A DNA stretch of 64,000 bases. It comes from Micromonospora polyrhachis (GTDB lineage Bacteria; Actinomycetota; Actinomycetes; Mycobacteriales; Micromonosporaceae). The translations under genes and the position numbers were made by a program. Position 1 is the first letter of the stretch. Each line of letters opens with the position of its first letter. Location: positions 496,001 through 560,000 of the forward strand of contig NZ_JACHJW010000001.1 of NCBI RefSeq assembly GCF_014203835.1, read 5' to 3'. Shown here piece after piece: positions 1 to 8,394 of the stretch. A model generated the notes under the pieces. That model was not told the DNA's origin. It made no database searches and saw nothing but the letters and a program-made list of their open reading frames with translations.

Positions 1-408
1 CTGGCCGCCCTGGCCGCCCTGGCCGCCCTGGCCACCGCTCCGGGTCAACGGCTCGACGATCTCGGGATGCGATTCGATGGTCGTCAACACCCGATTGAGA
101 ATCTCCGCAATGTGGTCCAGCCGGACCTTCAGTAGGGCCTGAGCCTGCACCCCGCGTACGTCCAACCGGACCTGACCGAGCGACGCGTCGACGCCAACGT
201 TGAGCCGGACCAGGTTGAGCACCTCGGCATGGAGCGAAACCCGCAACCGGATGTCGCTTCCCTCCAGGTCGAGCGCGTCGACGTTGAGGGACGGTACGTC
301 GAGCAGCACGTCCTCCCCTCCCGTCGACTGGTCGCCGGAGGTCTGCCAGGCGTGCTCACGCTGTGGCGCGGTATCGGTTCCCACGGCCTCAGGATCCCAG
401 CTCCGCAT
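1..408 (-). CDS. Conserved actinobacterial hypothetical protein (3' end outside window)
   Basis: An open frame of 136 codons starts at an ATG (complement of 406-408) and runs off the left edge with no stop. The first 35 residues are polar. A regular region follows (about residues 36-115) that reads as alternating beta-like and helical segments, including LDVRGVQAQALLKVRLDHI. The last visible residues are a Gly-Gly-Gln tandem repeat (four copies) encoded by a 9-bp repeat at the window edge. I do not recognise a characterised family. It diverges from the protease gene at 504. The frame is well supported by codon third-position GC, but function is unknown. Confidence 0.7.
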   Translation of the reverse strand, partial: MRSWDPEAVGTDTAPQREHAWQTSGDQSTGGEDVLLDVPSLNVDALDLEGSDIRLRVSLHAEVLNLVRLNVGVDASLGQVRLDVRGVQAQALLKVRLDHIAEILNRVLTTIESHPEIVEPLTRSGGQGGQGGQGGQ

Positions 409-503
409 CCCCGGCGTGGCCGGTTCCGATTGTTCGGCTGACCAGCTCGACCGGTCCGTCCGTTCGAGGGCTGACCGCAGCCGGTTCTTGCCACAATCGA
501 CCG

Positions 504-1433
504 ATGACGGACTCGTCCGGTGCGCGCCAGCGATGCGGCACCATGCCGGTGCACCGCCGACTGCTCGACACCCTCCCCGGGTACGCGACGAGCCGTGCTG
601 AGGTCGAGGACTTCACCTTCCGGGAGTGCCGCCACCGACCCGAAGGCCGGATCGAGGTGGTGCATATCCCCACCGTGGTACACGTCGTCTGGTCCGACCC
701 GGCGCAGAACATCACTGACGAACAGGTACAGAGCCAACTCGCCGTACTCAATGCGGACTTCCGGCGGACAAATCCCGACGTGACGGCCGTACCCCCGGTG
801 TGGCAGTCGGCACCCGCGGACGCCCGCATCGAGTTCGCGCTCGCCACCACCGACCCGGCGGGAAGCCCCACCACCGGCATCACCCGGACCAGGACGGCGA
901 CCGCCGGCTTCGACACCGACGACGCGGTGAAGTCCAGTACAACCGGCGGTGCCGACCCATGGCCGACCAGCAGCTACCTGAACATCTGGGTCTGCCAGCT
1001 CAACGGTGGCGTACTCGGCTACGCCCAGTTTCCCGGCGGGCCGGAACCGACCGACGGGGTGGTCGTCCTGCACTCCTGCTTCGGCACCACCGGCACCGCC
1101 ACCGCTCCCTTCGACGGAGGCCGGACCGCCACCCACGAGGTGGGTCACTGGCTCAACCTGCGTCACATCTGGGGCGACGACGGCGAGGGCTGTAATGGCG
1201 ACGACTTCGTGGCGGACACCCCCAACCAGGGCGGCCCGAACTACGGTAAGCCCAACTGGCCCACGGTGAGCTGTGACAACGGCCCCGACGGCGACATGTT
1301 CATGAACTTCATGGACTACGTCGACGACAACGCGATGGTGATGTTCACCAGTGGGCAGACGGCTCGGATGGCCGCCTGCCTGGCCGGTCCCCGGGCCAGC
1401 CTGGTCGCCGATGTGGCACCCTCGCCGGCATGA
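504..1433 (+). CDS. M43-like (pappalysin/cytophagalysin type) zinc metalloprotease
   Basis: A 309-residue protein with a zinc-protease core. HEVGHWLNLRH at residues 211-221 gives the HExxHxxxxxH ligands (H211, E212, H215, H221), and MNFMDY at 267-272 is the expected Met-turn. In most M43 proteases a Gly stands where Asn218 is here. Cysteines at 192, 230 and 257 could form disulfides. ATG 504 was chosen because upstream in-frame codons run into the divergent gene's leader. With this start no signal peptide is evident, which is odd for a family that is usually secreted. The stop overlaps the next start (ATGA), so the two are probably co-translated. Family assignment is strong; substrate is unknown. 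Confidence 0.85.
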   Translation: MTDSSGARQRCGTMPVHRRLLDTLPGYATSRAEVEDFTFRECRHRPEGRIEVVHIPTVVHVVWSDPAQNITDEQVQSQLAVLNADFRRTNPDVTAVPPVWQSAPADARIEFALATTDPAGSPTTGITRTRTATAGFDTDDAVKSSTTGGADPWPTSSYLNIWVCQLNGGVLGYAQFPGGPEPTDGVVVLHSCFGTTGTATAPFDGGRTATHEVGHWLNLRHIWGDDGEGCNGDDFVADTPNQGGPNYGKPNWPTVSCDNGPDGDMFMNFMDYVDDNAMVMFTSGQTARMAACLAGPRASLVADVAPSPA

Positions 1434-1771
1434 CCCCGCCCGACCTGCCGATACGCCCCCTGCCGGAGGCGCTGTTCCGGCGCTGGGTGCACGTACGTGA
1501 GGAGGACACCCCGGAGATGCGCGTCTACCGGCCCGCCGACCGGCCGCTGCCGCCCGCCCGGGGCCGCGACGGTATCGAATTCCGCCCAGACGGCACCTTC
1601 GTGGACCACCGCCCCGGCCCAGCCGACGCCACGACCCGCTCCCCCGGCCAATGGCGAGCAGACGAAGCCGGGCACTGCCTCGAACTGACCTATCCGAACG
1701 GGAACAGTGGAGGCCGGTTCGCGATCGTCGCCGTGGACACCGACGTACTGTGCCTACGCCCCCAGGGTTGA
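1430..1771 (+). CDS. Hypothetical protein coupled to the metalloprotease
   Basis: A 113-residue protein whose ATG overlaps the protease stop codon by four bases, which implies translational coupling. It is soluble, rich in Arg and Pro. The GRDGIEFRPDGTFVDHRPGPAD stretch followed by a W and a C-terminal beta-rich half recalls small lipocalin-like or inhibitor-like beta proteins in which a 'G.F...' strand pattern repeats. That resemblance is only impressionistic. Given the coupling, a role as inhibitor or partner of the protease is possible but is inference. Confidence 0.6.
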   Translation: MTPPDLPIRPLPEALFRRWVHVREEDTPEMRVYRPADRPLPPARGRDGIEFRPDGTFVDHRPGPADATTRSPGQWRADEAGHCLELTYPNGNSGGRFAIVAVDTDVLCLRPQG

Positions 1772-1787
1772 CGAAAGGAAGGGGCCG

Positions 1788-2045
1788 TTAGCCGATCTCC
1801 TCGTCCACGTAGCACCACCGCCACGACTCGCCCGGCTGGACCGATCGCATCACCGGATGACCGGTGCGGTGGAAGTGGCCGGTGGCGTGCCGATACGCCG
1901 ACGAGTCACAGCAGCCCACCTGGCCACAGGTCAGACACTCGCGCAGATGCACCCACTCCCGGGAGCCGATCTCCAGGCACTCCTGGCAGCCCTCGGCGGT
2001 GCGCGACAGAGGCGAACTTGCCTCGACGAGATGTACGCAACTCAT
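1788..2045 (-). CDS. UBP-type zinc finger protein
   Basis: An 85-residue protein made up almost entirely of a zf-UBP domain. It has paired ligands in GCQEC (20-23 region) and CLTCGQVGCC, then H-rich HATGHFHRTGHPV, and ends with the typical WRWCYVDE. The family binds the C-terminus of ubiquitin in eukaryotes; in actinobacteria it occurs as stand-alone small proteins of unknown role. Its start overlaps the stop of the upstream antiporter gene by four bases, so the pair is an operon. A zinc- or proton-sensing accessory role for the transporter is only inference. Confidence 0.85.
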   Translation of the reverse strand: MSCVHLVEASSPLSRTAEGCQECLEIGSREWVHLRECLTCGQVGCCDSSAYRHATGHFHRTGHPVMRSVQPGESWRWCYVDEEIG

Positions 2046-3616
2046 CCGGCGCTCCCCCGGCGGAGCAGCGACTCCTCCAAGTCCAGGTCGCGGTAGGCCC
2101 GCACGAGCACCTCCTCGGGTATGCGCCCCTCGTCGCGGGCGCTACGGAACACCTGACGTTCCACGTCGATCATCTCCTGCCGGAGCCGGCCGTACGCCTC
2201 GGACGGGGTTTCCTGTTCGTCACCCCCGAGCCGCTCCCAGGCCGAGTTGTTGCGCTGGTCGATCAGCTCCCGGAGACGCTCGACCACCGCCGGTGGGGCG
2301 GTGTCGGCAAGCCTGTCCAGGTGTTCCCGGGCGGCGCGGCCGGCCTGCTGCTGCACCCCGGCGGCGGAGAGCGCGTCCTGCACCGGGTCGTCCGGGGGAA
2401 GCCTCAGCCGCCGGGCCAGCCACGGCAGGGTGGCCCCCTGGAGCACCAGACTCGCCACGATCACCGCGAACGCAAGCCAGACGAAGAGCTCCCTCGGGTA
2501 GGACATTCCGTCGGCCAGGGTCATCGGTAGGGCGAGCACAGCGGCGAGGGTCACCACGCCCCGCATACCCGCCCAGGAGATCACGATCGGAAACCCGGAT
2601 GGCGGCAACGGGTCCCGTCGCCGGGCGGAGGGCACCAGTCGAGCGAGATAGGTGGCTGGAAAGACCCAGAGGAAACGGGTGAAGAAGACGGTGGCCAGCA
2701 CCACGGCGGTGACTCCGACGAGGATCGGACCCGGGGTGTCCAAGCCGGTGACGACCTCCCGCAGTTGCAGCCCGACGAGCAGGAAGACCAGCCCTTCCAG
2801 CAGGAACTTGGCCAACCGCCAGAACGCGTTCATCTGTAGCCGGGAGGCGGCGGACATCAGCACCGGCATGCGGTGACCCAGCGCGAGCCCGGTCACCACG
2901 ACCGCGACGATGCCGGAGGTGTGTAGCGCCTCGGCCAGCAGCACCACCGCGAACGGAGTGATCAGCGACAGGGCGTTGTCCAGGATCGGATCCCGGACGC
3001 GCCGGTGCAGGCACCCGAAGACGGCGATCCCGACCACACCGACGACGATGCCACCGCCGGCCGACACCAGGATTTCGGTGCCGACGTCGCCGATTCCGAC
3101 GGCGGAGCCGACGGCCGCCGCGGTGGCCACCCGGAGCAGGACCAGCGCGGTGGCGTCGTTGATCAGGCTCTCCCCCTCCAGGATGGTCACCACCCGCCGG
3201 GGCAGGCCGATTCGCCGGGCCACCGCGGTGGCGGCCACCGCGTCCGGTGGGGCGACGACCGCGCCGAGGGCCAGGCACACCGCCAGCGGTACGCCGGGCA
3301 GCAGCGCGTACACCACCAGCCCCACCACCATCGCTGTGAAGATCACCAGGCCGACGGCGAGCAGCAGGATGGACCGCAGGTTGTAGCGGAACGCCGGCAC
3401 CGAGGTCTCCAGCGCGGCGACGTACAGCAACGGCGGCAGGATGCCGGTCAACACCAGTTCCGGGTCGAGTCTCACCTGCGGGAAGCCTGGCACGAACGAG
3501 AGCACCAGGCCGATGACCACGAGCAGGATCGGCGAGAGCACACCGAGCCGACGGGCCAGGGCAGCGCCCAGTATCGCGATGGCCAGGAAGAGGACGACCT
3601 CGAACAGTGCATCCAC
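2042..3616 (-). CDS. Na+/H+ antiporter, CPA1 family
   Basis: A 524-residue integral membrane protein exchanging Na+ (or K+) for H+. Roughly twelve hydrophobic segments fill residues 1-400. The CPA1 ion-binding signatures are present: APPDAVAATA with D125, and GESLINDATA with N153-D154. The C-terminal 120 residues are cytoplasmic, charged and helical, with repeated Arg/Glu-rich stretches. It begins with GTG at 3616 and is the first gene of a two-gene operon with the UBP zinc-finger gene. No strong ribosome-binding site is visible, so the exact start is less sure than the identity. Confidence 0.9.
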   Translation of the reverse strand: MDALFEVVLFLAIAILGAALARRLGVLSPILLVVIGLVLSFVPGFPQVRLDPELVLTGILPPLLYVAALETSVPAFRYNLRSILLLAVGLVIFTAMVVGLVVYALLPGVPLAVCLALGAVVAPPDAVAATAVARRIGLPRRVVTILEGESLINDATALVLLRVATAAAVGSAVGIGDVGTEILVSAGGGIVVGVVGIAVFGCLHRRVRDPILDNALSLITPFAVVLLAEALHTSGIVAVVVTGLALGHRMPVLMSAASRLQMNAFWRLAKFLLEGLVFLLVGLQLREVVTGLDTPGPILVGVTAVVLATVFFTRFLWVFPATYLARLVPSARRRDPLPPSGFPIVISWAGMRGVVTLAAVLALPMTLADGMSYPRELFVWLAFAVIVASLVLQGATLPWLARRLRLPPDDPVQDALSAAGVQQQAGRAAREHLDRLADTAPPAVVERLRELIDQRNNSAWERLGGDEQETPSEAYGRLRQEMIDVERQVFRSARDEGRIPEEVLVRAYRDLDLEESLLRRGSAG

Positions 3617-3709
3617 GTGGTGAGCCTAAGCTTCCTCGGGGCCGGATCTGGTCAGGTGACCTGCAAGGCAGGCAGCACGGTCAGCCGCCTTGCAGCACGG
3701 GCAGCACGG

Positions 3710-4672
3710 TCAGGTGACCTTCAGCGCGGGCAGGACGTCGGCGCCGAACGCGTCGAGGAACTCTCGTTGCCGCTGGCCGACATGGTGCAGGTAGATCTCG
3801 TCGAAGCCCAGTTCGGCGTACTCGTGCAGCCAGGCGGTGTGCCGGCCCAGGTCGGCGGAGACGTTGACCACCTCGGCCACCCGTTGCGCCGGTACGTCCG
3901 CGGAGACGACGTCGAAGTGGTCGGTCATCTCCAGGTCCCAGCAGACCGGCGGCGCGAAGACGTTGCTGCGCCACTGCTCGTACGCCAACCGGGCCGCCTC
4001 GGCCTCGTCGGGTGCCCAGCTCAGGTGCACCTGGAGGAAGATCCGCCCCTGCCCACCGGCGTCCCGATAGGCGTCGACCAGCCGGCGCAGCCGATCCACC
4101 GGGGCGTTGACGGTGATCAGACCGTCGGCCCATTCGGCGCACCAGCGGGCGGTCGCCTCGCTGACCGCCGCACCGACCAGGGCGGGCGGCTGCTCCGGGC
4201 GGGTCCACAACCGGGCCCGGTCGACCGTGACCAGTCCGTCGTGGCTGACCTCCTCGCCGTCCAGCAGGGCCCGGATCACCGTCACGCACTCGCGCAGTCG
4301 GGCGGTGCGTACGTCCTTGCGGGGCCAACCGGTCCCGGTGATGTGCTCGTTGCTGGCCTCACCGGTGCCCAACGCCGCCCAGAACCGTCCCGGGTACATC
4401 GCCGCCAGCGTGCCGATGGCTTGGGCCACGATGGCCGGGTGGTACCGCTGCCCCGGGGCGTTGACCACCCCGAACGGCAGCGAGGTGGCCTGGAGCGCCG
4501 CCCCCAGCCAGGACCAGGCGAAGCCGGACTGCCCCTGGCGGGCGCTCCACGGCGAGAAGTGGTCGGAGGACATGGCGGCGGCGAACCCGACCTGCTCGGC
4601 ATGCTGCACGGCGGTCAGCAGCTCGGCGGGGTGGATCTGTTCGTGGGAGGCGTGGAAGCCGTACGTCGTCAT
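3710..4672 (-). CDS. Luciferase-like (LLM class) F420- or flavin-dependent oxidoreductase
   Basis: A 320-residue TIM-barrel oxidoreductase of the bacterial luciferase superfamily, close to the TIGR03885 subgroup. It starts MTTYGFHASHEQIHP and contains the typical SSDHFSPWS (about 36-44) and the LGTGEASNEHITGTGWP loop (about 100-117) that helps bind the deazaflavin or flavin. The pattern GAAVSEATARW and the C-terminal FLDAFGADVLPAL also fit. It would hydrogenate or oxidise an unknown small substrate. It stands alone between the antiporter and aldehyde dehydrogenase genes, both on the same strand. Cofactor choice cannot be read from sequence alone. Confidence 0.85.
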   Translation of the reverse strand: MTTYGFHASHEQIHPAELLTAVQHAEQVGFAAAMSSDHFSPWSARQGQSGFAWSWLGAALQATSLPFGVVNAPGQRYHPAIVAQAIGTLAAMYPGRFWAALGTGEASNEHITGTGWPRKDVRTARLRECVTVIRALLDGEEVSHDGLVTVDRARLWTRPEQPPALVGAAVSEATARWCAEWADGLITVNAPVDRLRRLVDAYRDAGGQGRIFLQVHLSWAPDEAEAARLAYEQWRSNVFAPPVCWDLEMTDHFDVVSADVPAQRVAEVVNVSADLGRHTAWLHEYAELGFDEIYLHHVGQRQREFLDAFGADVLPALKVT

Positions 4673-4750
4673 GCCGGGGATCCCTACCCGGCGCAGCCGC
4701 CCGTTACGCCGGCCCGACCGCGATCGACCGTCAGCGGCCGCGCGGTCCGG

Positions 4751-6163
4751 CTATTCGCTGTGCGCGCCTGCGCCGGCCGAGGCCGTACCCGAGCCCACCC
4801 AGACCGTCTTGATGTTGCAGAACTCCCGGATACCCAGCGCCGACAGCTCCCGACCGTGCCCGGAGTTCTTCACCCCGCCGAATGGCAGCTCAGGAAAGGA
4901 GGTGGTCATTCCGTTGACGAAGACGCTGCCCGCGTCCAGGTCGGTGGCGAACCGCTCCTGTTCCTCGGGGTCCCGGGTCCAGGCGTTGGAGCCCAGGCCG
5001 AAGCTGGTGCCGTTGGCCACCTCGATCGCCTCCTCGTACGACGACACCCGGTAGAGGCCGGCGACCGGACCGAACACCTCCTCCGACCACATCCGCATCT
5101 GCGGGGTGAGTTCGGTGACCACGGTCGGCGGATACCACCAACCGGCCTCGTCAGGCTGCTGCCCACCGCAAGGCACCCACGCCCCCTGGGCGACCGCGTC
5201 GGCCACCAACTCCTCGACGTCGGCCCGCCCCTGTTCGGTGGCGAGCGGCCCGACGTCGGTGTCGGCGGCCATCGGGTCCCCCACGCGTAACGCCGACATC
5301 CGGGCCACGAACGCCTCGGCGAACGCGTCGTAGACGTCGGTGTGCACGATGAACCGCTTCGCCGCGATACAGGACTGGCCGTTGTTCTGGCAGCGGGCGG
5401 TGGTCGCCGTCTCGGCGGCCCGGTCCAGGTCCGCCGAGGGCATCACCACGAACGGGTCGCTGCCGCCCAGTTCCAGTACGACCTTCTTCAGCTCCTGTCC
5501 GGCGGTACGCCCCACCGCCCGACCCGCTCCCTCGCTGCCGGTCAACGTGGCGGCGCGTACCCGGGGGTCGGTCAGGATCCGGTCGACGGTCTTCGAGCCG
5601 ATCAGCAGGGTCTGGAACGAGCCGGCCGGGAAGCCCGCCCGGCGGAACAGTTCGTCGAGGTAGAGCGCGGTCTGTGGCACGTTCGACGCGTGTTTGAGCA
5701 GCCCGACGTTGCCGGCCATCAGGGCCGGGGCGGCGAACCGCAGCACCTGCCACAGCGGGAAGTTCCACGGCATCACCGCCAGGACCGGCCCGAGCGGCTG
5801 GTAGCGGACGTACGCCTTGGTGGCGCCCACCGCCGCCGCGTCGGCCGGCTCGTCGGCGAGGAAGCGTTCGGCGTTGGCCGCGTAGAACCGGCAGGCGGCG
5901 GCGCACTTGGCCGCCTCCGCCTTCGCCGAGGCGTACGTCTTGCCCATCTCGGTGGTCATCAGCCGGCCGATGTCGTCGCGCTCGGCGTCGAGCAGGTCGG
6001 CAGCTCGCGTCAGCCACCCGGCCCGCTGCGCGAAGGTGGTCCGCCGCAGCGCCGCGAAGCCGTCCACCGCGCGGGCGATGGCGGCGTCGACCTGGTTGTC
6101 GGGCAGCGGGTCGAAGGACTTGAGCAGTTGCCCGGTGGCAGGGTTGATGGTGGCGATCGACAT
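4751..6163 (-). CDS. gabD: Aldehyde dehydrogenase, succinate-semialdehyde dehydrogenase type
   Basis: A 470-residue NAD(P)-dependent aldehyde dehydrogenase. Landmarks are PWNFP (132-136), the general-base Glu231 in LELGG, and the nucleophile Cys265 in [12 protein letters not shown]. Overall it resembles the succinate-semialdehyde dehydrogenases (GabD1-like) that feed GABA carbon into the TCA cycle. The ATG at 6163 was chosen because it is preceded by an AGGAG-like site; a longer frame upstream has low-complexity Arg/Gly sequence and overlaps another gene. No GABA transaminase gene is adjacent, so the substrate remains inferred. Confidence 0.88.
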   Translation of the reverse strand: MSIATINPATGQLLKSFDPLPDNQVDAAIARAVDGFAALRRTTFAQRAGWLTRAADLLDAERDDIGRLMTTEMGKTYASAKAEAAKCAAACRFYAANAERFLADEPADAAAVGATKAYVRYQPLGPVLAVMPWNFPLWQVLRFAAPALMAGNVGLLKHASNVPQTALYLDELFRRAGFPAGSFQTLLIGSKTVDRILTDPRVRAATLTGSEGAGRAVGRTAGQELKKVVLELGGSDPFVVMPSADLDRAAETATTARCQNNGQSCIAAKRFIVHTDVYDAFAEAFVARMSALRVGDPMAADTDVGPLATEQGRADVEELVADAVAQGAWVPCGGQQPDEAGWWYPPTVVTELTPQMRMWSEEVFGPVAGLYRVSSYEEAIEVANGTSFGLGSNAWTRDPEEQERFATDLDAGSVFVNGMTTSFPELPFGGVKNSGHGRELSALGIREFCNIKTVWVGSGTASAGAGAHSE

Positions 6164-6177
6164 GTGTCGTACTCCTG

Positions 6178-6447
6178 TCACTCGAAGAGCGAGTGCCGCG
6201 TTCCCGGCGGCTCCTCCCGCCGGCGGGCACGCCGGCGGAGTTGCACCACCACCAGGTCCACGGCGGCCACCGCGGCGAGCACGAACAGGATCACGCCCAG
6301 CACCGTGTAGTCGGCCCGCACCGCGAGCACACCGAGCACCACGCAGACCACCAGACCGAACGACGCCAGCACCAGACGCAGATTCAGTGCGCTGTACGGG
6401 TGTCCTACCGTCCCTTTCGCCCCTCGGGGCTGCTGCTTCGCGGCCAT
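6178..6447 (-). CDS. Small two-span membrane protein (DUF6343-like)
   Basis: An 89-residue protein with two hydrophobic segments (about 23-43 and 47-69), separated by a very short loop, and an Arg-rich tail (RRRARRREE). The N-terminal stretch GTVGHPYSALNLRLVLA resembles the actinobacterial DUF6343 family. It lies 14 bases upstream of the aldehyde dehydrogenase start on the same strand, so the two may be co-transcribed. No function is known. Confidence 0.7.
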   Translation of the reverse strand: MAAKQQPRGAKGTVGHPYSALNLRLVLASFGLVVCVVLGVLAVRADYTVLGVILFVLAAVAAVDLVVVQLRRRARRREEPPGTRHSLFE

Positions 6448-6555
6448 CTGGCCGAACTACCCAGCCTGGGGTCCGGTTAACCTGGGCTGCTGGCCTGGTC
6501 GAAATGAGCACGGCTACTCATCCCCGGCCGCCCCTCCCCTCGGAAAGCTGAAGGC

Positions 6556-7584
6556 ATGATCCCTCCGTCCCCGCCCCACCCTGCCGAGTCCTCGGTGGGT
6601 ATCACCTCGGTCGGGGTGAGTCTGCCCGAACGGGTCATCGACAGTGCCGAGCTCCAGGCCCGGGTGGCGCGGGCCAGCGGTTTCGAGCTGCCCGCCAATC
6701 TGCTCACCCGAATGACCGGAATCGACCACCGGCGGATGGCCGGCGACGACGAGTACGCCTCGACCCTGGCCGTTCGCGCCGCCCGGCAGGCCCTGGCCGC
6801 CGCCGACCTGACCCCCACCGATGTCGACCTGCTGTTGTTCGCGTCCGCCACCCGGGACATGGTCGAGCCGGCCACCGCGCACATCGTGCAGGCCGAACTG
6901 GGCGGTCGGGCACACGCACTGGACGTCACCAACGCCTGCAACAGCTTCCTCAACGGCATCGACGTCGCCCGGTCGTCGATCCTGGCCGGCCGGGCCCGCC
7001 GGGCACTGGTGGTGACCGGGGAGACGCCGACCCGGGCGATGCGCTGGCAGTTGAGCGACCCGGCTCAGGCACGCACGGCCTTCGCTGGCTACACCTTCGG
7101 CGACGCCGGTGCGGCCGTGGTAATCGAGCCGGTGGCGAGCGGCGGCATCCTGGACGTGGACACCGAGACCTGGTCGGAGCACTGGACGGTGGGCGGCATC
7201 CCGGGCGGCGGTTCCCGCCACCCACGCGGTGACGAGCACACCTACTTCCACGGTGACGGGCACGTCCTGCGGGGCGTCTTCGAGCAGATCGGTGCCGACA
7301 TCCTGGACCGGGTACGGCAGCGCACCGGCCTGGGCTGGGCCGACTACGCCAAGGTGCTGGTGCACCAGGTGACCCTGCCCTACCTGGAGCGCTTCGTCGA
7401 GGTGACCGGGGTGCCCAAGGAGAAGCTGGAGATCACCGTCACCGACCTGGGCAACATGGCCAGCGCCACGCTCGGCGTCCAACTGGCCCGCATCGAGCCG
7501 GCGTTACGCCCCGGCGACCGGGTGCTCTTCGTCGGGCTCGGCGGTGGGGTCAGCCTGATGACCATGGTCTGGGAGAAGTCGTGA
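6556..7584 (+). CDS. Ketosynthase III / OleA-like thiolase-fold enzyme
   Basis: A 342-residue thiolase-fold condensing enzyme. The catalytic triad is visible as C128 (DVTNACNSF), H270 (VLVHQVTLPY) and N300 (LGNMASAT). Enzymes of this type either start fatty acid synthesis (FabH) or join two acyl-CoAs head to head (OleA). The neighbouring OleC-like and OleD-like genes favour an OleA-like role: Claisen condensation of two acyl chains to a beta-keto acid. It is the first gene of a five-gene operon in which each stop overlaps or nearly overlaps the next start. Acyl specificity cannot be read here. Confidence 0.82.
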   Translation: MIPPSPPHPAESSVGITSVGVSLPERVIDSAELQARVARASGFELPANLLTRMTGIDHRRMAGDDEYASTLAVRAARQALAAADLTPTDVDLLLFASATRDMVEPATAHIVQAELGGRAHALDVTNACNSFLNGIDVARSSILAGRARRALVVTGETPTRAMRWQLSDPAQARTAFAGYTFGDAGAAVVIEPVASGGILDVDTETWSEHWTVGGIPGGGSRHPRGDEHTYFHGDGHVLRGVFEQIGADILDRVRQRTGLGWADYAKVLVHQVTLPYLERFVEVTGVPKEKLEITVTDLGNMASATLGVQLARIEPALRPGDRVLFVGLGGGVSLMTMVWEKS

Positions 7585-7668
7585 CTGAGCTGTGGTTCGT
7601 TCCGGGCGGGAAGACATCATGACCGAACTGTGGCTCGTCCTGCGTGGGGAGACGTCGTGACCGACCTG
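7581..7668 (+). repeat. Triplicated translation-initiation unit with two 13-codon mini-ORFs
   Basis: Two 38-bp units (7581-7618 and 7619-7656) plus a third start (7657) repeat the same layout: a purine-rich ribosome site (GGGAGA or GGGAAGA), a start codon, then codons for T-E/D-L-W. Unit one reads VTELWFVPGGKTS and stops in TGA that overlaps the ATG of unit two. Unit two reads MTELWLVLRGETS and stops in TGA that overlaps the GTG of the glycosyltransferase. The chain starts at the OleA-like stop codon. Translational coupling, or simple duplication of the start region, are the two explanations. Confidence 0.85.
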
Positions 7669-8394
7669 TGGGTGATCGTGCCCGCCTTCGACGAGGCCGA
7701 CCGGCTCGACAGCACGCTGGCCGCCCTGGCCGCCCAGACCGACCTCGACTTCACCCTCCTGGTGGTGGACAACGGCTCCACCGACGACACCGCCGAGGTG
7801 GCACGCCGATTCGCGGCGCAGGCGCCGATGCCGGTCCAGGTCATCCGGGAACCGGAGAAGGGGGTCGGTTGCGCGGTGGACACCGGATTCCGGCACGCCA
7901 TCACGCACGGAGCCCGGCTGCTCGCCCGTACCGACGCCGACTGTCTGCCCCGACCCGGGTGGGTGGCCGCCGCGCGTCGGGCGTTCACCGGGGGCGCGGG
8001 CATGGTCTGTGGCCGGTTGACCGCCCGGCGGGACGAGCACGGTCCGCTGGGCCGGCTCGGGTTCCGGTTGGTGGTGGGGATCGCATCGGTCTTCGGCCGG
8101 CTGCGCCCCGCCCACCGGGACCCGGCCTACCGGGTGCCCTACCGGATGCACGCCGGCAACAACATGGCCATCACCGCCACCCTCTACCTGGCCAGCGGCG
8201 GGATGCCGCGTCGCCCCTCCCCCACCGACCGGACCTTCCTCAACCGGGTCCGCCGGGTGACGACGGCGATCAGGCACGAGCGGACGATGGTGGTGGAGAA
8301 CTCGACCCGCCGGCTGCGGGCGTACGGGCTGCGCCGCACCGCCGGCTGGTATCTCGACCGGGGCTGCGGCCCCCTCACCCCGGACCCACGCTGA
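7657..8394 (+). CDS. Family 2 glycosyltransferase
   Basis: A 245-residue GT-A fold glycosyltransferase. The N-terminus VIVPAFDEADRL, the DNGSTDD motif (38-44) and the RTDADCLPRPGW metal-binding region (TDAD at 92-95) are classical GT2 features. There is no convincing transmembrane segment, so it probably acts at the cytoplasmic face on a soluble or membrane-associated acceptor. GTG 7657 was chosen as start because homologous N-termini begin just before the VIVPA strand and it has a GGGAGA site. Being inside an Ole-type operon it may glycosylate the lipid product, which is inference. Confidence 0.85.
   Translation: MTDLWVIVPAFDEADRLDSTLAALAAQTDLDFTLLVVDNGSTDDTAEVARRFAAQAPMPVQVIREPEKGVGCAVDTGFRHAITHGARLLARTDADCLPRPGWVAAARRAFTGGAGMVCGRLTARRDEHGPLGRLGFRLVVGIASVFGRLRPAHRDPAYRVPYRMHAGNNMAITATLYLASGGMPRRPSPTDRTFLNRVRRVTTAIRHERTMVVENSTRRLRAYGLRRTAGWYLDRGCGPLTPDPR

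Noticed and set aside
3005-5290. A 761-codon open frame on the plus strand
   Set aside because: It lies opposite the antiporter, LLM enzyme and aldehyde dehydrogenase genes, which carry family motifs; the frame has Gln/His/Arg-rich, low-complexity composition typical of a shadow in GC-rich DNA.
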